Positions 1 through 12,627 of a stretch of DNA of 64,000 nt are shown one piece after another (positions within the stretch are counted from its first letter, which is position 1; every line of letters begins with the position of its first letter). The notes beneath the pieces were generated by a model. It did not search any database and had not been told where the DNA came from. It saw only the letters and a program-made list of their open reading frames with translations. The stretch lies in the NCBI RefSeq assembly GCF_001522545.3, contig NC_031773.1, forward strand, positions 17,866,302 through 17,930,301, in the 5' to 3' direction. The DNA is from Parus major (lineage: Eukaryota > Chordata > Aves > Passeriformes > Paridae). The position numbers were made by a program, and so were the translations under genes.

Positions 1-3000
1 AAGGGTTCTTAATTACCCTTTTTTAATCATTTATTTCAAAGGTCTTTGAATCATACTGGTAAATGTTGTATGGAAAATGCATAAAATTCTATTTTCTAAG
101 TTATTTGAATAGGTACAGTTAAAAGGTACTCCCAAGACATGGAGCAAATCTGATATACCTACTGCTATCCATGAATGCACCTTAATTTAGCTACTTCTTT
201 CTAAATGCTACTTGATGCTATAGTGGGCTAGGTGCTGGTAACATACCAGTGGTAGACTTTCAAAGGGTTTTCAATACTTAATTTCCATTCCTTTTGAAAT
301 TCAAACATTTAAAGGCTTTAATTCCATGATATTTCATGCATTGGAAAAAACAAATGTTAAGAAATAGATATGAAGGCATGGTTTGTATGGCTGTCAGGCT
401 CCTAGCTGTGCACAAAGGAATTTAGAGACCTAGATTTGGTAACTTCCAGAATATTAAAGTTCTGTGCTCCTAACAAGTTTCCTAGACTTGCACATTTCCT
501 AATGTGGAGTCCCTGGGGCATGCATCAGAAGGGGACTAGTCTTGAACATTCCAGTTCCTCAGCTGCTGGTCAGTCAAAATGGATGAATTGGACAATATTC
601 TAACAAAAGTAGACACATGCTTTGGCAAAAGTTGTCTGAAATATAATAATTTCTGAAATACCTGGGTTTGACCACATGGGTATGTTTATTTCTCCTACGG
701 CTTCCCAGGTGGAAAATCACTCAGTCGTGGGCAGAGCTCCTCTAATGAATTAGAAACATCTCATCAGAACAGCCGCATGTTTTAGTCCCAAATCTCTTGG
801 ACTGGAATAAATAAGCACATAGATAGTTTTCCATTTATTATTACTTGGAAAGTAGGGGAAAAACGAGTTTTCATTCACACTCTTTTCAGAAACCACGCTG
901 ACAAAAGGAAATAGAAACTGGAGATGCTGAGATCATACTATTTATTAATTTGTTTCATTTACAGTGCCTAACAGTTTATTTTAAGGTATACATTTCAGCT
1001 ATGAAAGTGAGAGAAGTTGAAAAACATTCATATTTTACCATATAATTTAATAGGCAAAAGAATTAGATATAACTATTTTGAAATGTGAAGAAAAAAGAAG
1101 AATAGTGAATCTGTTTAAAAAGAGACTTAAAACAAATCTGAGAATGGAAAAAACTTAAAGTAAAAAAAAAAATTTATATAGGAAAAAGCAACCTGTAAAA
1201 ATTAGAAGTAAGGTAAGAATGATAATAAATACATCATAATGAAATTGTGAAAATACTTTAATTTTATACAATTGTATCCCAGAAATTGGAGATGGCACTA
1301 TAATCAAATTAGAACCATTAGGGTTTATTATCTTAATAAGTGTATATAAAATATATCCACAAAAGAAAAAAAATATAATTATTATATATCTTCTATGATG
1401 CACTGAAGGAATGGACTGTATAGTGGTATCAAAACAAACTGAAAGGCAAACCAGCTAGAGGAAAAGACCTAGCATAGACTATCACTGGAACAGAAATATA
1501 TCACATAATCCTTTCTAAATGTAGAAAAATTAATGAAGACATATAGAAAGTGAAGTGTGAGTAGAACTCTGCAAGTAAAATAAGAAATACCATCATGTTT
1601 GATTACCGTTATCAAAGGAACAGAAGACCAGAATAACAGAATTTCATGTTCAAGGCAATAGTGAGAGACCTATGCACACAGCACAAATCTCGGAAGATAG
1701 CAAAAATTAACGTATTAGATAGTATTAAATTGGGCTGAACAGGACACTCTTGGACTTCTAAAGAAATGTTATGTTTGTATTATAAAACATTTTTGATAAT
1801 CTCAGCAGTGAAAAATCATTCTGGATAGAAACCAAGGTTAAAAAAGTGCCAATGAATATTGTCTAATAAAACAAAGCAAAAGAAAAGAGCCAAAATGCAC
1901 ACACTTTCAAGTCTTTAAAGTCAGAGACAATCTCAGTCATAACAATCTTCATTATTTACATTGGAATTAAAATGTTGCAGCTGATAGTTCATTAGAATTT
2001 TCTTCACAAAAAAAGAGGAAAGAGGCATATTTTACAACACTATGATGGAAGATTAGAACAGAGAACATCTAGTAAACATTTACTAGAAGCATAAACCTTG
2101 TTCTTCCAGAAATAAATCTGTGTGGAGAACAATCACAGTGAAAATCTCATTAAATTACTAGCAGAATCTTTTAAAAAAAAATTAAACATAATTCTATTTT
2201 CAGGGAAAAAAAATTGTCCGGAAGAGCAAATGTAGCCATTTAAAATTAATTTCCCATAAATTTAAAGTACCGACCACCTTGAAGAAAATTAATGAAAATA
2301 CCCACCTAGTGCACACCTGAAAGAAAAAGAAGAGGTGTCTAGAAAGAGAAAGATCTTAAAATATCTTCTTTTCATTTAATGCAAGATTCCACAAGAAATT
2401 CAAAAGGATGAAAGAGAATATAAAACAGACATAAGAAGAATATTATACCACTTAAGGAAAAGTATTTCTATCATTTTGTCTGATTTCCCTATTATAAGTA
2501 GCACTGTCTACACTGGAATATTTTATTTGAAACTGAATTTGATGTCTTAAATATTTTGTTTTATTAAGAGCAACTTTGCATGTAATGGCTTTTACTTAAT
2601 AAAAAAACCCAACAACTTGGGATCAAAAGATGACTTTTCTCCGAAGAATGAGGAGTCTTTGAAATAATTAATTTTCCTGAAGTTATGAGTCCCACAATTT
2701 TCTAAGGCAGATTCCTTTCAGAAAAAAATTAAACCCTGTGAAGCAAAGGCATATGCCAATGCCAAACATGGCAAGGCATTAACACAGTCCACCTATACAT
2801 TGCTCTAGAGCCATTCATTCTCACAAGAAGCATTTGAATTCTGCAAATAGCCATGGTGACATAGGCATTAGAACTGAAGTCTCCTGCCTGTAGCTTACAG
2901 GAAAAATACTGGATTTTCTGACATCATTCACTGCCACAAGATGCAGAAAAAGTACTTTTAGGCACTCAACCAGGTTAAACAAATATGATGTTTCCAAGAG

Positions 3001-5405
3001 GGCACTTCATCCACAGTGAAGTGAAAGATGACAAACACAGGAGTCACTGAATTACCATTTATTTAATGTGTTTTCACACAAAGAAATGTTCTACATATGT
3101 AGCAAATGCATGAATATAGCTAGCATAAGGAGTCCTGTAGTATGTCAGATGATATTTTCGGATTTATAAACTGAAGAGTCTCCAGTGAGCCTGAGTTTCA
3201 GGCTGCTGAAATTGTATATCCAGTGGCCAGAGAAGAAGTGTAGATAAATTCAGGTTAAGAGTAAAGTGTATACATTCAACAGGAGAATTAGCCATTTGTA
3301 TAACTTATCCAGACTTCTAATGATTTCACTGATGGTTTTGAGGCCACGTGGTTTACTTGTTCAATGCACAATCTAGTTCAAATTAAAATTAGTTCAGAAA
3401 GGTCTGTGTTAAGCTGTGTAAAAAAAAAGTGAAATAAAGATTTCAGTGATGTCTACCAAAACCATTTGTATTTTGTTCTTAAAGTGGGACAAACCTAAAA
3501 GTGAAAAGGAAATCTCTGAGGTAATTTCTGTCAATTGCACCATTTCTTCCTAATACAGTCTAGGTGATATGCTGTTTTTTTCCAGTGTAGGTTTCTCTTC
3601 TCCAAATTTAGATTCCTCTTACACACTGATCTTTCTCTTTTGATGGCAGTATGTAACACCTTAAACAAATAATTACCTTGTTTCTCATATGAACTTTCCT
3701 GTTCCTAATCTGTTTTGATTTTACATGGGTATCTCTGATGTAATAAAGTTCTGTACAAGTGGATTATTAGATAAAAGTGAAATTAAAAGGATGGCTTGAT
3801 GAAATCTTTATTTAAAATTGATTGGCTCCTCCACAAACAAAAACACATGCTAAGAAATAACATTTCTCTTTGGCACTTCAGATGTTGTTTGTTTATTTAA
3901 TATATCAGTGTTTTGGTATTTCATTTTTACTGAAATCTGGAATTCATGAAATTTTAATTTTTGAATAAGTTATCAAATCCAAGTTTTTTCTGGTGAAATT
4001 ACTTTTTTAAGTAAGGCAGATTTAACTGGCACTTCCTATCAGGCATTATTTACTATGTAGCCAGACACTTTTCTAAAATCACAGATTGCTTTATGTATTT
4101 ATTTTAAGCAACTGTTCAGGTTAGATAAAAATAACATGACATCATCACTTTATCATCTTTTTTTTCTGCTGTATTCTTCCATGTCAGATCCCTATGATGG
4201 ATTCATGGTGTTCTATCCTCATTACAAAATGTTCTGCAGTCCCTGCCAGCAGCAAAAGAGATGATGGACATTATTCTCTGCAATTCAAGCAAGAGACTCA
4301 ACACTTTTCATTTAAACAGCTATTTTTGGCTGTAAATAAAGGCAAAAAAGACATTAAAGTACCTGGAAGGAAGTAGGAATCATGGGTCCTATATGGGATA
4401 TGACTTAAAAAAGGAAGTTCTGTCCTATTCTAGTACAAGTGTGCTTAAATTTAGTGAGAGCATAGAAAATTATTTATTTTTTATGTCACCATGAGCAAAG
4501 CTTGTGAGTATTGCAAAGTGTTTTATCTTTATGGATCTACTTTGAAGTTTGTCTAAGACAGAGAATGTGGAATTTAATTTGGATTCTAGTGTCTATTTTT
4601 TACTTATGATTCACAGGTGATGGCCAAGTAAAATAATTGTAAGGTCAAGTCTTTGGAGCAGAGTATAACAGAATTAAAGGTCTTCCCAAGGGACTTTTTA
4701 CACATCCTATAAAATTCAAGGGGGTTATCCACAGTTCCAGGAGATTTACCTTTGTTTCAGTCTGGCTGCTGGCATGTAGATTTATTTGTTTGTTATTACT
4801 TCTTTGTCTAAAATATAGCCTGAGAGCAGCATGTCATTTATAGAGATTTTTTTGTCTTTTAATTTCTTCTGAGAATTGAATATCTGAAGTGTTTTTAGGT
4901 AAACAAAAACAAACAAAAAAAAAGCAAGGCCTGTTATTTGCATGCCAAGTCAATCGATTTTAACTGTAGGATAAAATGGCCTCTTTGATTTTCCCTAGCT
5001 TAAAAGTCACTCCTTTATTATGACTATCTTTTTAGTGAAAAGTCTGCTTTGTGTGCATATTACATTTCGAGTTTTAAACACACAAACATCAGCATGTTCA
5101 GACTAAAGTAGCTAATTCATGAGGTTCTCTTTAATAAATCTATTTGTTTACATTTTTACATATCTCTCTTTACCTTTTACTCTCCACTTTTGGTTTGATA
5201 TTTATCTGAGTTCTTCGCTATTCTTTGTTATCATATAGCAGACTGTGTTATTGACTTTATATAGTGATTTCCTCTATATTGACTTTGGCCAAGACCTAGA
5301 TTGCTTGCTTGACATGTTTAATTTAATTTCCCAAAACCTAGATAGTAGGTACTTGGTTTCTGAAGGGAGATGCCAGTGAGCTTAAGTAATTTGCTTCAAC
5401 TTGTC
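1..5405. other. AT-rich non-coding sequence, no gene seen
   Basis: I see no supported gene or named repeat in this stretch. The longest reading frames are 60 to 82 codons; the one at 1155-1403 (minus) is phenylalanine- and isoleucine-rich, as expected when A/T-rich DNA is translated by chance. Short A runs and an (AAAC)n-like tract at 4901-4923 are the only simple repeats of note. The base composition and lack of structure fit an intergenic region or a long intron. An exon shorter than about 150 bases could be missed by eye. Confidence 0.6.
4901..4923. repeat. A-rich (AAAC)n-like simple repeat
   Basis: This is a short run of AAAC/AAACA units passing into nine consecutive A residues. It is a low-complexity tract and no gene is attached to it. 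It could be the decayed poly-A tail of an old retroposon, but no recognisable body lies upstream. Confidence 0.6.
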
Positions 5406-5573
5406 CCTATTTTTTGCTTGTTTATTTTTGTTTTGCTGTTTGGTTTGGTTTTTTTTCTTTTGTGGTCGAGGTTGATTTCTTTTGTTCATATGCTTTATGC
5501 TTTTGGTTTATATTTTGGAGTGTGTTTTGTTTGGGATTTTTTTGTCTGGGAAGAGAGTTTCTATTTTTTATTC
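5406..5573. repeat. T/G-skewed low-complexity block
   Basis: About 170 bases here are overwhelmingly T with interspersed G on the plus strand, including TTTGGTTTGG-type runs, with few A or C. The skew keeps stop codons out of two forward frames and so produces spurious reading frames (5370-5777 and 5414-5596) whose products are almost entirely F, L, W, V and S. They look membrane-like only because the codons are T-rich. I regard the block as simple sequence, not as a gene. Confidence 0.65.
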
Positions 5574-8500
5574 TCCTGGACATCTGGTCCTTTTGATTGG
5601 TTATTTACTGGTAGGAAATGGATACAATTGAATATTTTCAAAAAATCTCTACTTTCCTCAAATCTTTGCACATTTTCAAGATATACTTCAGACAATATTT
5701 TAGCTTTGCTTTGGTTTTGGTTTTCATTGGGAGAATACGTGAAGGCCACAGTCTTTTGTCACCTAATAAGAGAGTGAACCACAAAACTTTCTCACATGAG
5801 ATTGGCAAAATCAGGGCTGGGTAGAGATTGCAAACCAGTTTTTGTGACCACAATTTAAAAACCAGACTAACTTAGCTTTACTAGTTAAGATACCCAAAAA
5901 GATCTAGCTGGTCTTTGCATTGCCTTTTGTTATACACCATCAATAGAAGAAATGAAGTTACTGATCCTGAGTGAAAGACTAGACTGAAGTGGGCCCTAAT
6001 TCTCGGAAGTAGTTTCACTTAATCACCTTTCAAAATTAAATCTCTGAAGTAAATGGATTTAAAGTTCATGTTTAAATTCTTTCCTGGAAGAATTTAATTT
6101 AAAGGGAGCAAGTTACACAAAGGAAACGAAAAAGGGAAGTAATTTCTTATTCTATTAAGAAAAACTAAGTCAACATACTCTATGTGAATTAAGATGATTT
6201 GCAAAATTAGGACTGGATATGCCATGAAAGACAATAATTATCTCATTCTCTAGCACCTGGTCATACAGTAATTTAAACCATCCAATTCAGCTATCTTTGT
6301 TTCTTTGTTAGTCATTTAAAATTATAGCCATTAATTAATTTGAATATATCAAATGTGAACTGAAAGCAGTACTTTGGAGCAGTATTTTCTGTGTAATGTA
6401 CAGCAGGTTGTAATTAAAGCTAGATTAGTTCTTTAAAAAAAATTACCTTATTTTTTATATATGAGCACATGGTTAATTTATTTAATATCAATAGGGTAAA
6501 ATCAAGCAGTTTAAAGTGCTAATTTAGGATAACAGAATATGACCTGCTGCAGTTCTGAAATGCTCATTCATTTCTAATTGTTAAGAATTGTTCTGAAGCA
6601 TTTCATAGTTTTCAATATAGAACAACTGAACTTGGAGGAGGAAAAGGAGAATAACCCTCTAAAATGAAGTTTTAATCTGAAAGCATAAGGGACTTGAATA
6701 TTTGAAACAGAAATATTCTAAATCCAGTTTAGTAGATTGTAATCAGCCCTCTGTTATCTAGGGAAGTAGAAAACAATTTGAAAAATTAGTGTAAGTATCA
6801 CTACAGTAGTGTCCTGCCAGGCTCCATCAGGACACCATCCCTTGCCTCAGCACTGTGATAAGAAGCTTTCACTGGAGAGGCTTGTCCATTCTGAAGGTTC
6901 CAGGCAAATGCCCCTCAAGGGCAAATAACTCTTTCTCATTGTCTTAATGGAATTATCTATCTGCCAACAGGGTAACAAACTTACTGATAAAAAAAGATAT
7001 TCAGGGGTGTGTGCTGAATGGTTTGTTGCCTGGTTTCCTCAGATGTCCCACAAAAAAACCCTTATTTTTTAATAACTTTAATTTTATTCACAGAAATAAT
7101 ATTTCTGTGTGACAGGAGAAAGGCAGCCAGAAGTTGAATATGCAAGCTGATTACAGATCATTTCAGCTATTACATTCAGAACTGCATAAATGCGTAGAGT
7201 AACTAAAAAAAGCTGGCTCACTGGCAGAAAATTACTTATAATGCTCTGCTCTGCCAAACCGTTAGAGATTTTTCATGGCATTTCTTAGGGTTCAAAATAT
7301 CAGGAGCCACAGATTAAAAAAGTTAAGCACATGACTCAAGACAGGTCCTTCTTAATCTGTTAGCCTAAGGGGAATGCAATGATTATGAGTAGTTCTTCCA
7401 AAACAGTCTCTTAACACGGGGTCTGATTTGATCTGTTTTAATGCTGTCTTTTTCTTATTTTTTTTTCAGAACTCTGAAAAGTCCTCCAGCTGAAAAATTC
7501 TGAGTTTCCACCATTGTGTTACATTTTGAATGGCTGAGATTTCCACCCCACTGGTAATCACATTTCAGTAGTGCTCTGTACATTTAACTGTAAAACTGTC
7601 TGAAACAGATTGAAGTGAATAGTGCTATATAATGGAGATAATATTATTACCATTATTTCTGGAAAATCACTGCAATCCTCACTTAAAGCATTTTAGCCAG
7701 ATCAAGCATCTTCTGATCCATGTGATCACATGAAAACATGATTTGCTAAAAACATAGTTTTTACACAACAGATATCTGCTCTACTTTTCCCCTGTGATCA
7801 GAGTCCTCTCTGCCAAATAATCTCATTAAAATTGTTTTCTAGGATTATGATTTTTGCAACAAAGAAAAAGACACATTTCATTAGGCATTTTGTTCCATTC
7901 TGGAGATTTAGCCTTTTTCACAAGAAGGGAGAAAACAATAATGTTATATTCAGGCCAAATAAGAATAAGGCTCTCTATCTGTTCTATTCTTGCAGGAAAT
8001 TCTCTTACACAATTGTGATAAAAGTTGCTATTTGCTTTGGTATCTGTCATGACAATTAGCACCACCATTTCCTGGACATGGTCCAGGGTGTGTCCTCTAC
8101 ACAGCTGTATGGGATCCACAGAGATTTCTGTGACAAGGTGACTGTTTTCTCCTAGAGAATGTGTGGCTTTAGTTGAAGACTTTATGAATATAGAGGAAAG
8201 CAATTTTAATGGGAAAGATACACAGACAGAATAAAAAATGGTACTATTTACAGGCATGACAGTTTTCTATCTCCTCTCTTCCATCAAGCCAAAATTCTGC
8301 ACTTTCTCTCTGTGCCTGTTATTGTAACTTTTCCAGCTAAACAGAAATAGAAGCATCATAAATTCCCCCATAAGCAGTTTCTGCAATAGTTCAACCTAGT
8401 TTTATAGATCAAAACATTTTGATAAAATCAGGGAAAAACATTCCTATTTAAGAATTCAACTGACCTAAATCTCCCAAACTTTTGAAGTTCCTCCAACTTA

Positions 8501-10880
8501 CAAAAAATACAACATTTGTTTAGAATATGACAACAGAATCAAAGATATCCATTGTGTTTCAGATGTAATTGATTTCCAGGCAGTAACAGAGGTCTTTTCA
8601 GAGACTGAGAATAAGATGATATTGATTTGTTGATTTTTTACTTTTTTTACACATTTCTTTTAGAGAATGAAATTAAATATTTCATGTACTTGTTCCTTGA
8701 TAAAAAAAAACCAACATGCTATAAATTAACAGTTAATCTTGGTGATAGAAACACAGTAACTTTTATAAATGGGTCTTTTCTTTTGCCTAAGAGCAGTCTG
8801 AAGACAGATAAAGCAATATGTATTTAGAGAATTCTTGGGTATTTTCAATCTCTGAAAAATCTTAGTCTGGACATTTATTTTAGTAGCCCATTTTTGACAT
8901 CTGCTATACTCTTCAGTTAACAATTTAAGGCAAACAAAACTACAACACTGCTAATGGTAAGTACTAATTTATTGCATTGTTGGTTTTTATTAGTTTTCAC
9001 ATCAAATTTCTTCAATTTGCCACCTTAAAGTAATTGCAATCAATGAAAACACTTCCAAATGTCTTTAATACAAGGAGATTTGCTGCTGTGGCAGAAGAGC
9101 CTAGACAGTTGGGCAAGAGTGAGGTGAAGCCTATGTATGTCCATTCTGACATTAAGTACCTAGACACATCTGATAGCAACAGAATCAGTGCTCAGAGTCT
9201 AAAGGGAAAAAGAAGACCCATGAAGCTGTTCCTTTTTTCCTGTTCTGCACTTACTGCCCTTCCAGTGCCATGACAAGACATAATGGACCATTTGACAAGT
9301 TTTAGTGCAGCATTGATCTGACCTGAGCTTGTCCATCTCCAGTTTGCCACATTTAGGTTTTGTTAAAAAGTAATAATCAGGTTTCAGACATGGAAAGAAA
9401 TAGGATGATTGCTTTGTTTAGCTCCGTGTCTGATGTTTCATACATAGGTCTACTCTCTGATAATTATTCTTTTTTCTTTTCCCTGTGAGTAATGCTATTT
9501 CAAGACAACTGTCTGACACTGTAATTTTTACTTTCAAGATATGTTTTTTTAAAATTCAGATACCTGGGTTTCTGTAGTCCAAACCCACTGAAAGAGTTTG
9601 AAAATACTTATTCCCCTGAAATCACTGCCTTTGGCCAAGAACCAAAGATGCATTTTGAATATAACTTCCTGATTTACTGTGATGCAACATAAAGCTTTGA
9701 TTTTGAAAGTTTAAAAACACATTGGACTTGGCTATCAGGACATACTACCTGGCACAGAACTGCTCAAGTAAAAATTTTATTAACTATGTCATACTTTTCC
9801 ATTTACATGGGGAAAAAATGATCACAGTGACTAAATGGGTTGAAGTGATACATTAAGGCTGCTACAAAATTAGATGGGGTCTTTTTACCTGATATTTTTA
9901 GATCAAATCTTCATTCATTCCACCTCCAAAAAGGAGGAACTTTGGCTAATACTGTCCCAAGAGATAAGACATAAAGGCAACATTCCTTTAAGATCAGTAT
10001 CAGAAATATATCAAAGTCATTGTGAAAATGTCTCAACTAGGGGAAAAATATTAAACAACAGGACTGCTAGTTTGCTCTTGGAAGACAACTGTGGAGTTGT
10101 ATCTCATTGCTACCCAAGAAGAAAGACATGAAAGATTTTACTGTTAATTATCAGCCAAAGGAAAAATACTCCCCTGACAGAAAGAGATCTGGAAAAGGAA
10201 GGAGAAAATTACATTTACAGAGCTGTGGGGCAACAGACTAGTAATATTATAATTTTATGAAAAAAATGTGTGCTCCAGTAAATTCTCCTTTTTGATGTAA
10301 TATCAGAAAATACTTCAAGAACACAGGGTGACAATAATATAGAACTGACCCAAAAATCTAATAAAAGAGAAAAATAGTTTGAACTCTTTAAGGGTTTGGG
10401 TTTCAATAACCTAAGAAGTTGAATTTTACATTAATTAAAAAATATTGTTTTCAGCTGAAATCAACATTTTCTTAGGGGGATGAGGAAAGAAACCCTCCAC
10501 AATACTTCATTTTTGCATTATTAGTTACCAGTATCTCCTTAGGACTGTCTTCTCATTTTATCTTTCCTTACAGCCAGTCTTTTCAAAGAGGCTCATCTCC
10601 AAAGAGACACTGTTGCCATGTGGCCCTCAAGAAAGGAAAATTATTATGCAGTAAAGAAAATGGAACATGAAAATAAGGAAAATATAAGGATTTCTATTTC
10701 CACTTTCACCCAGCAGTGCTCTGGTTTGACGTCTGACTGAAAACATGAAAACATGAAACATCCTTTTAGGCAGACATTTCTATCACTTCTGTAAGAATAA
10801 GATTCAGGAAAATGTATTTTCTAACTTACCTTGAAAAATATTAGCAGCTTCATTTCAGTGATAATTTTAAAGAACAGTAA
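5574..10880. other. AT-rich non-coding sequence, no gene seen
   Basis: No gene or named repeat could be supported here. The longest frame is 143 codons on the minus strand at 7826-8257. It has no recognised domain, no visible homology and no splice or promoter context that I can defend. A perfect inverted repeat with 9-bp arms lies at 7089-7109. The rest is unique-looking AT-rich sequence. Confidence 0.55.
7089..7109. repeat. Perfect 9-bp inverted repeat (stem-loop)
   Basis: The arm CACAGAAAT is followed by a 3-base loop and then by its exact reverse complement ATTTCTGTG. It lies in AT-rich DNA with no adjacent reading frame. Chance could easily explain a palindrome of this size in 64 kb, so no function is proposed. 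Confidence 0.6.
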
Positions 10881-11050
10881 CATTATAGAATATTTAGGCT
10901 GTAATTTACCCCTGGATATAATCTACTCCTATTCCCTGCTCAAAACCTACTAGATCAGTTCAGTCATGGTCTTGTCCAGGCAGGATCTGGGTACCTGCAT
11001 AGAAAACTTCACAGCATCTCTGGCAACCTGTTCCTGTTTGACCACTAGCC
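10881..11050 (-). mobile_element. Old CR1 LINE 3'-end fragment
   Basis: Read on the plus strand, this segment runs in the order seen in reversed CR1 3' ends. A degraded TATAGAAT start is followed by a CCCTGCTC-type motif, then CTAGATCAGTTC, then TGGTCTTGTCCAGGCAGG, and finally the phrase TCTGGCAACCTGTTCCTG followed by TTTGACCAC. That last block is the most conserved part and corresponds to the C-terminal end of ORF2. CR1 is the dominant non-LTR retrotransposon of birds and copies are usually truncated at the 5' end. Many substitutions and small indels suggest an old insertion. The boundary near 11050 is approximate because similarity fades. Confidence 0.75.
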
Positions 11051-11942
11051 CAATGCTGACATTAATAGGAACCTTTAATGCTGCAAGAGTTGTCAAAAAT
11101 GTCCCCTGAGCAGCATTTCTTCACTGTATATGCTCATATGTTTCTATGCATATATATCTATCAAATTTGTAATTGAAAGTCCTAATTACCACTTTTTTTC
11201 CTATATTTATTAGTCATAAAAAGATGAACAATTTCCTGCTGACAAAATAAGCATATTTCATTTATGAAAGTGTTGGGCTGAAAGTAAAACAGCACAACAT
11301 TATGCTTTATAGGTAATATTCTCTTTTGTGCTTTCTACTGTTTTTGCTGGCAGTGCACAAAATGGGATTTTCAGTACTGTTCTAGTTTCATTCTTAGCTG
11401 TAGACACGTGGTGTATCTGTGATTTTTCAAATAGCCTGAGGCTTAAAATAGATTAACACTTTACCAATGCTTCCATTTCCTAGAAAGTTTATTTTCTTTG
11501 TAACTGGGTTTGAAGGCAACAAAAAGCTCAAGGGCTTGCAACATCTCCAGTATATCAGAAGATTTGGAGTAGAGAAAATGATACCATCGTTTTAAACACA
11601 GTTAATTTCAATGTATGACAGCAAATATTAGAATGCCAACCGTGTATTATAATACTATCAATACTGAATTTATTTTGCATGAACTGAGTGCTCTCCACTT
11701 CACCTTGATAAATTTTTATAAAGATTTTAAAAACACTTAAAAAACAACAGTTGAAATTACTCCATTTGTTGCTGCCAGCTATCTTTGTTTCTAACTTTGA
11801 CAACTGCCAGGACTGTCAGTTTGGATCTAACTTCTATACTGTTAAATGACTGGCTATGAAACTGAGACATGCTATGAAAAAGTGAGAAACTGGCCTGGAT
11901 TTGACCTGGGAAATATGGTAAGAAAAATAATTTATAGTAAGA

Positions 11943-11970
11943 TTGAATAAGGTTGCTCGACCTTATTCAA
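11943..11970. repeat. Perfect 11-bp stem-loop
   Basis: The arms TTGAATAAGGT (11943-11953) and ACCTTATTCAA (11960-11970) are exact reverse complements around the 6-base loop TGCTCG. There is no T-run immediately after it, and no neighbouring gene to which it could be assigned. It is too short to be a microRNA precursor. Confidence 0.7.
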
Positions 11971-12608
11971 ATTGGTAGATATCTGAAATTAGGGTGTACC
12001 TGTTATACATATATATGTGTACATATACATACTCATCAAAACACTAATTCACACTGTTAAAGACAGATTTGAAAACCATAGGCTGATAGGTTCAAACCAA
12101 GCATGTCATAATTGCACCACAGTGTAGCACTGTTATACCTAGAGCAAGCATTTCCTGTTCCTTCTCTCAAGTTACTGTGAAGAAAATTATTAGACATTCT
12201 GGAGACCAGAAGGAGAGTGATGAAGGGAGGGTGATTGTCTGTCTGAGTTTTTATTTAAGTGAAAAGCATCCACATCCTCCTGGGTTTCTATTTTGCTTCA
12301 TCCAATGGAAAATTATTGTAAAATACATAAGCAGCTATTCAAAGAAAAACTGAGTACCCTAAGCCTTCCTGTTAAGACATTATGTTGCAATGAAATTTTA
12401 AATCCTTCCATTACAAGAACATTTTTTTCCAGTACACAATCAAGGAAACAAAATCTGTCAAGGACTGTTAAACACACAGATACATGTCTTTAAAAGTTCT
12501 TAAACCATGAAATCTTCTATGGCAATGTCATTGTATCTTTGACGCCTTATTACATTCTCTGCTGTTGGTCTCTGTAACAACTTTATAGGATATTTACTCT
12601 CAGTTTTG

Positions 12609-12627
12609 TCCCACAATCATTGTGGGA
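12609..12627. repeat. Near-perfect palindrome, 9-bp arms
   Basis: TCCCACAAT and ATTGTGGGA are exact reverse complements separated by a single C. The core ACAATCATTGT resembles a paired-homeodomain or SOX-like arrangement only loosely. I make no binding claim. Confidence 0.6.

Noticed and set aside
5370..5777. 135-codon plus-strand frame with a membrane-protein-like product
   Set aside because: The F/L/W/V-rich product comes from the T/G-skewed simple sequence. Overlapping frames on both strands are also open, as expected of low-complexity DNA.
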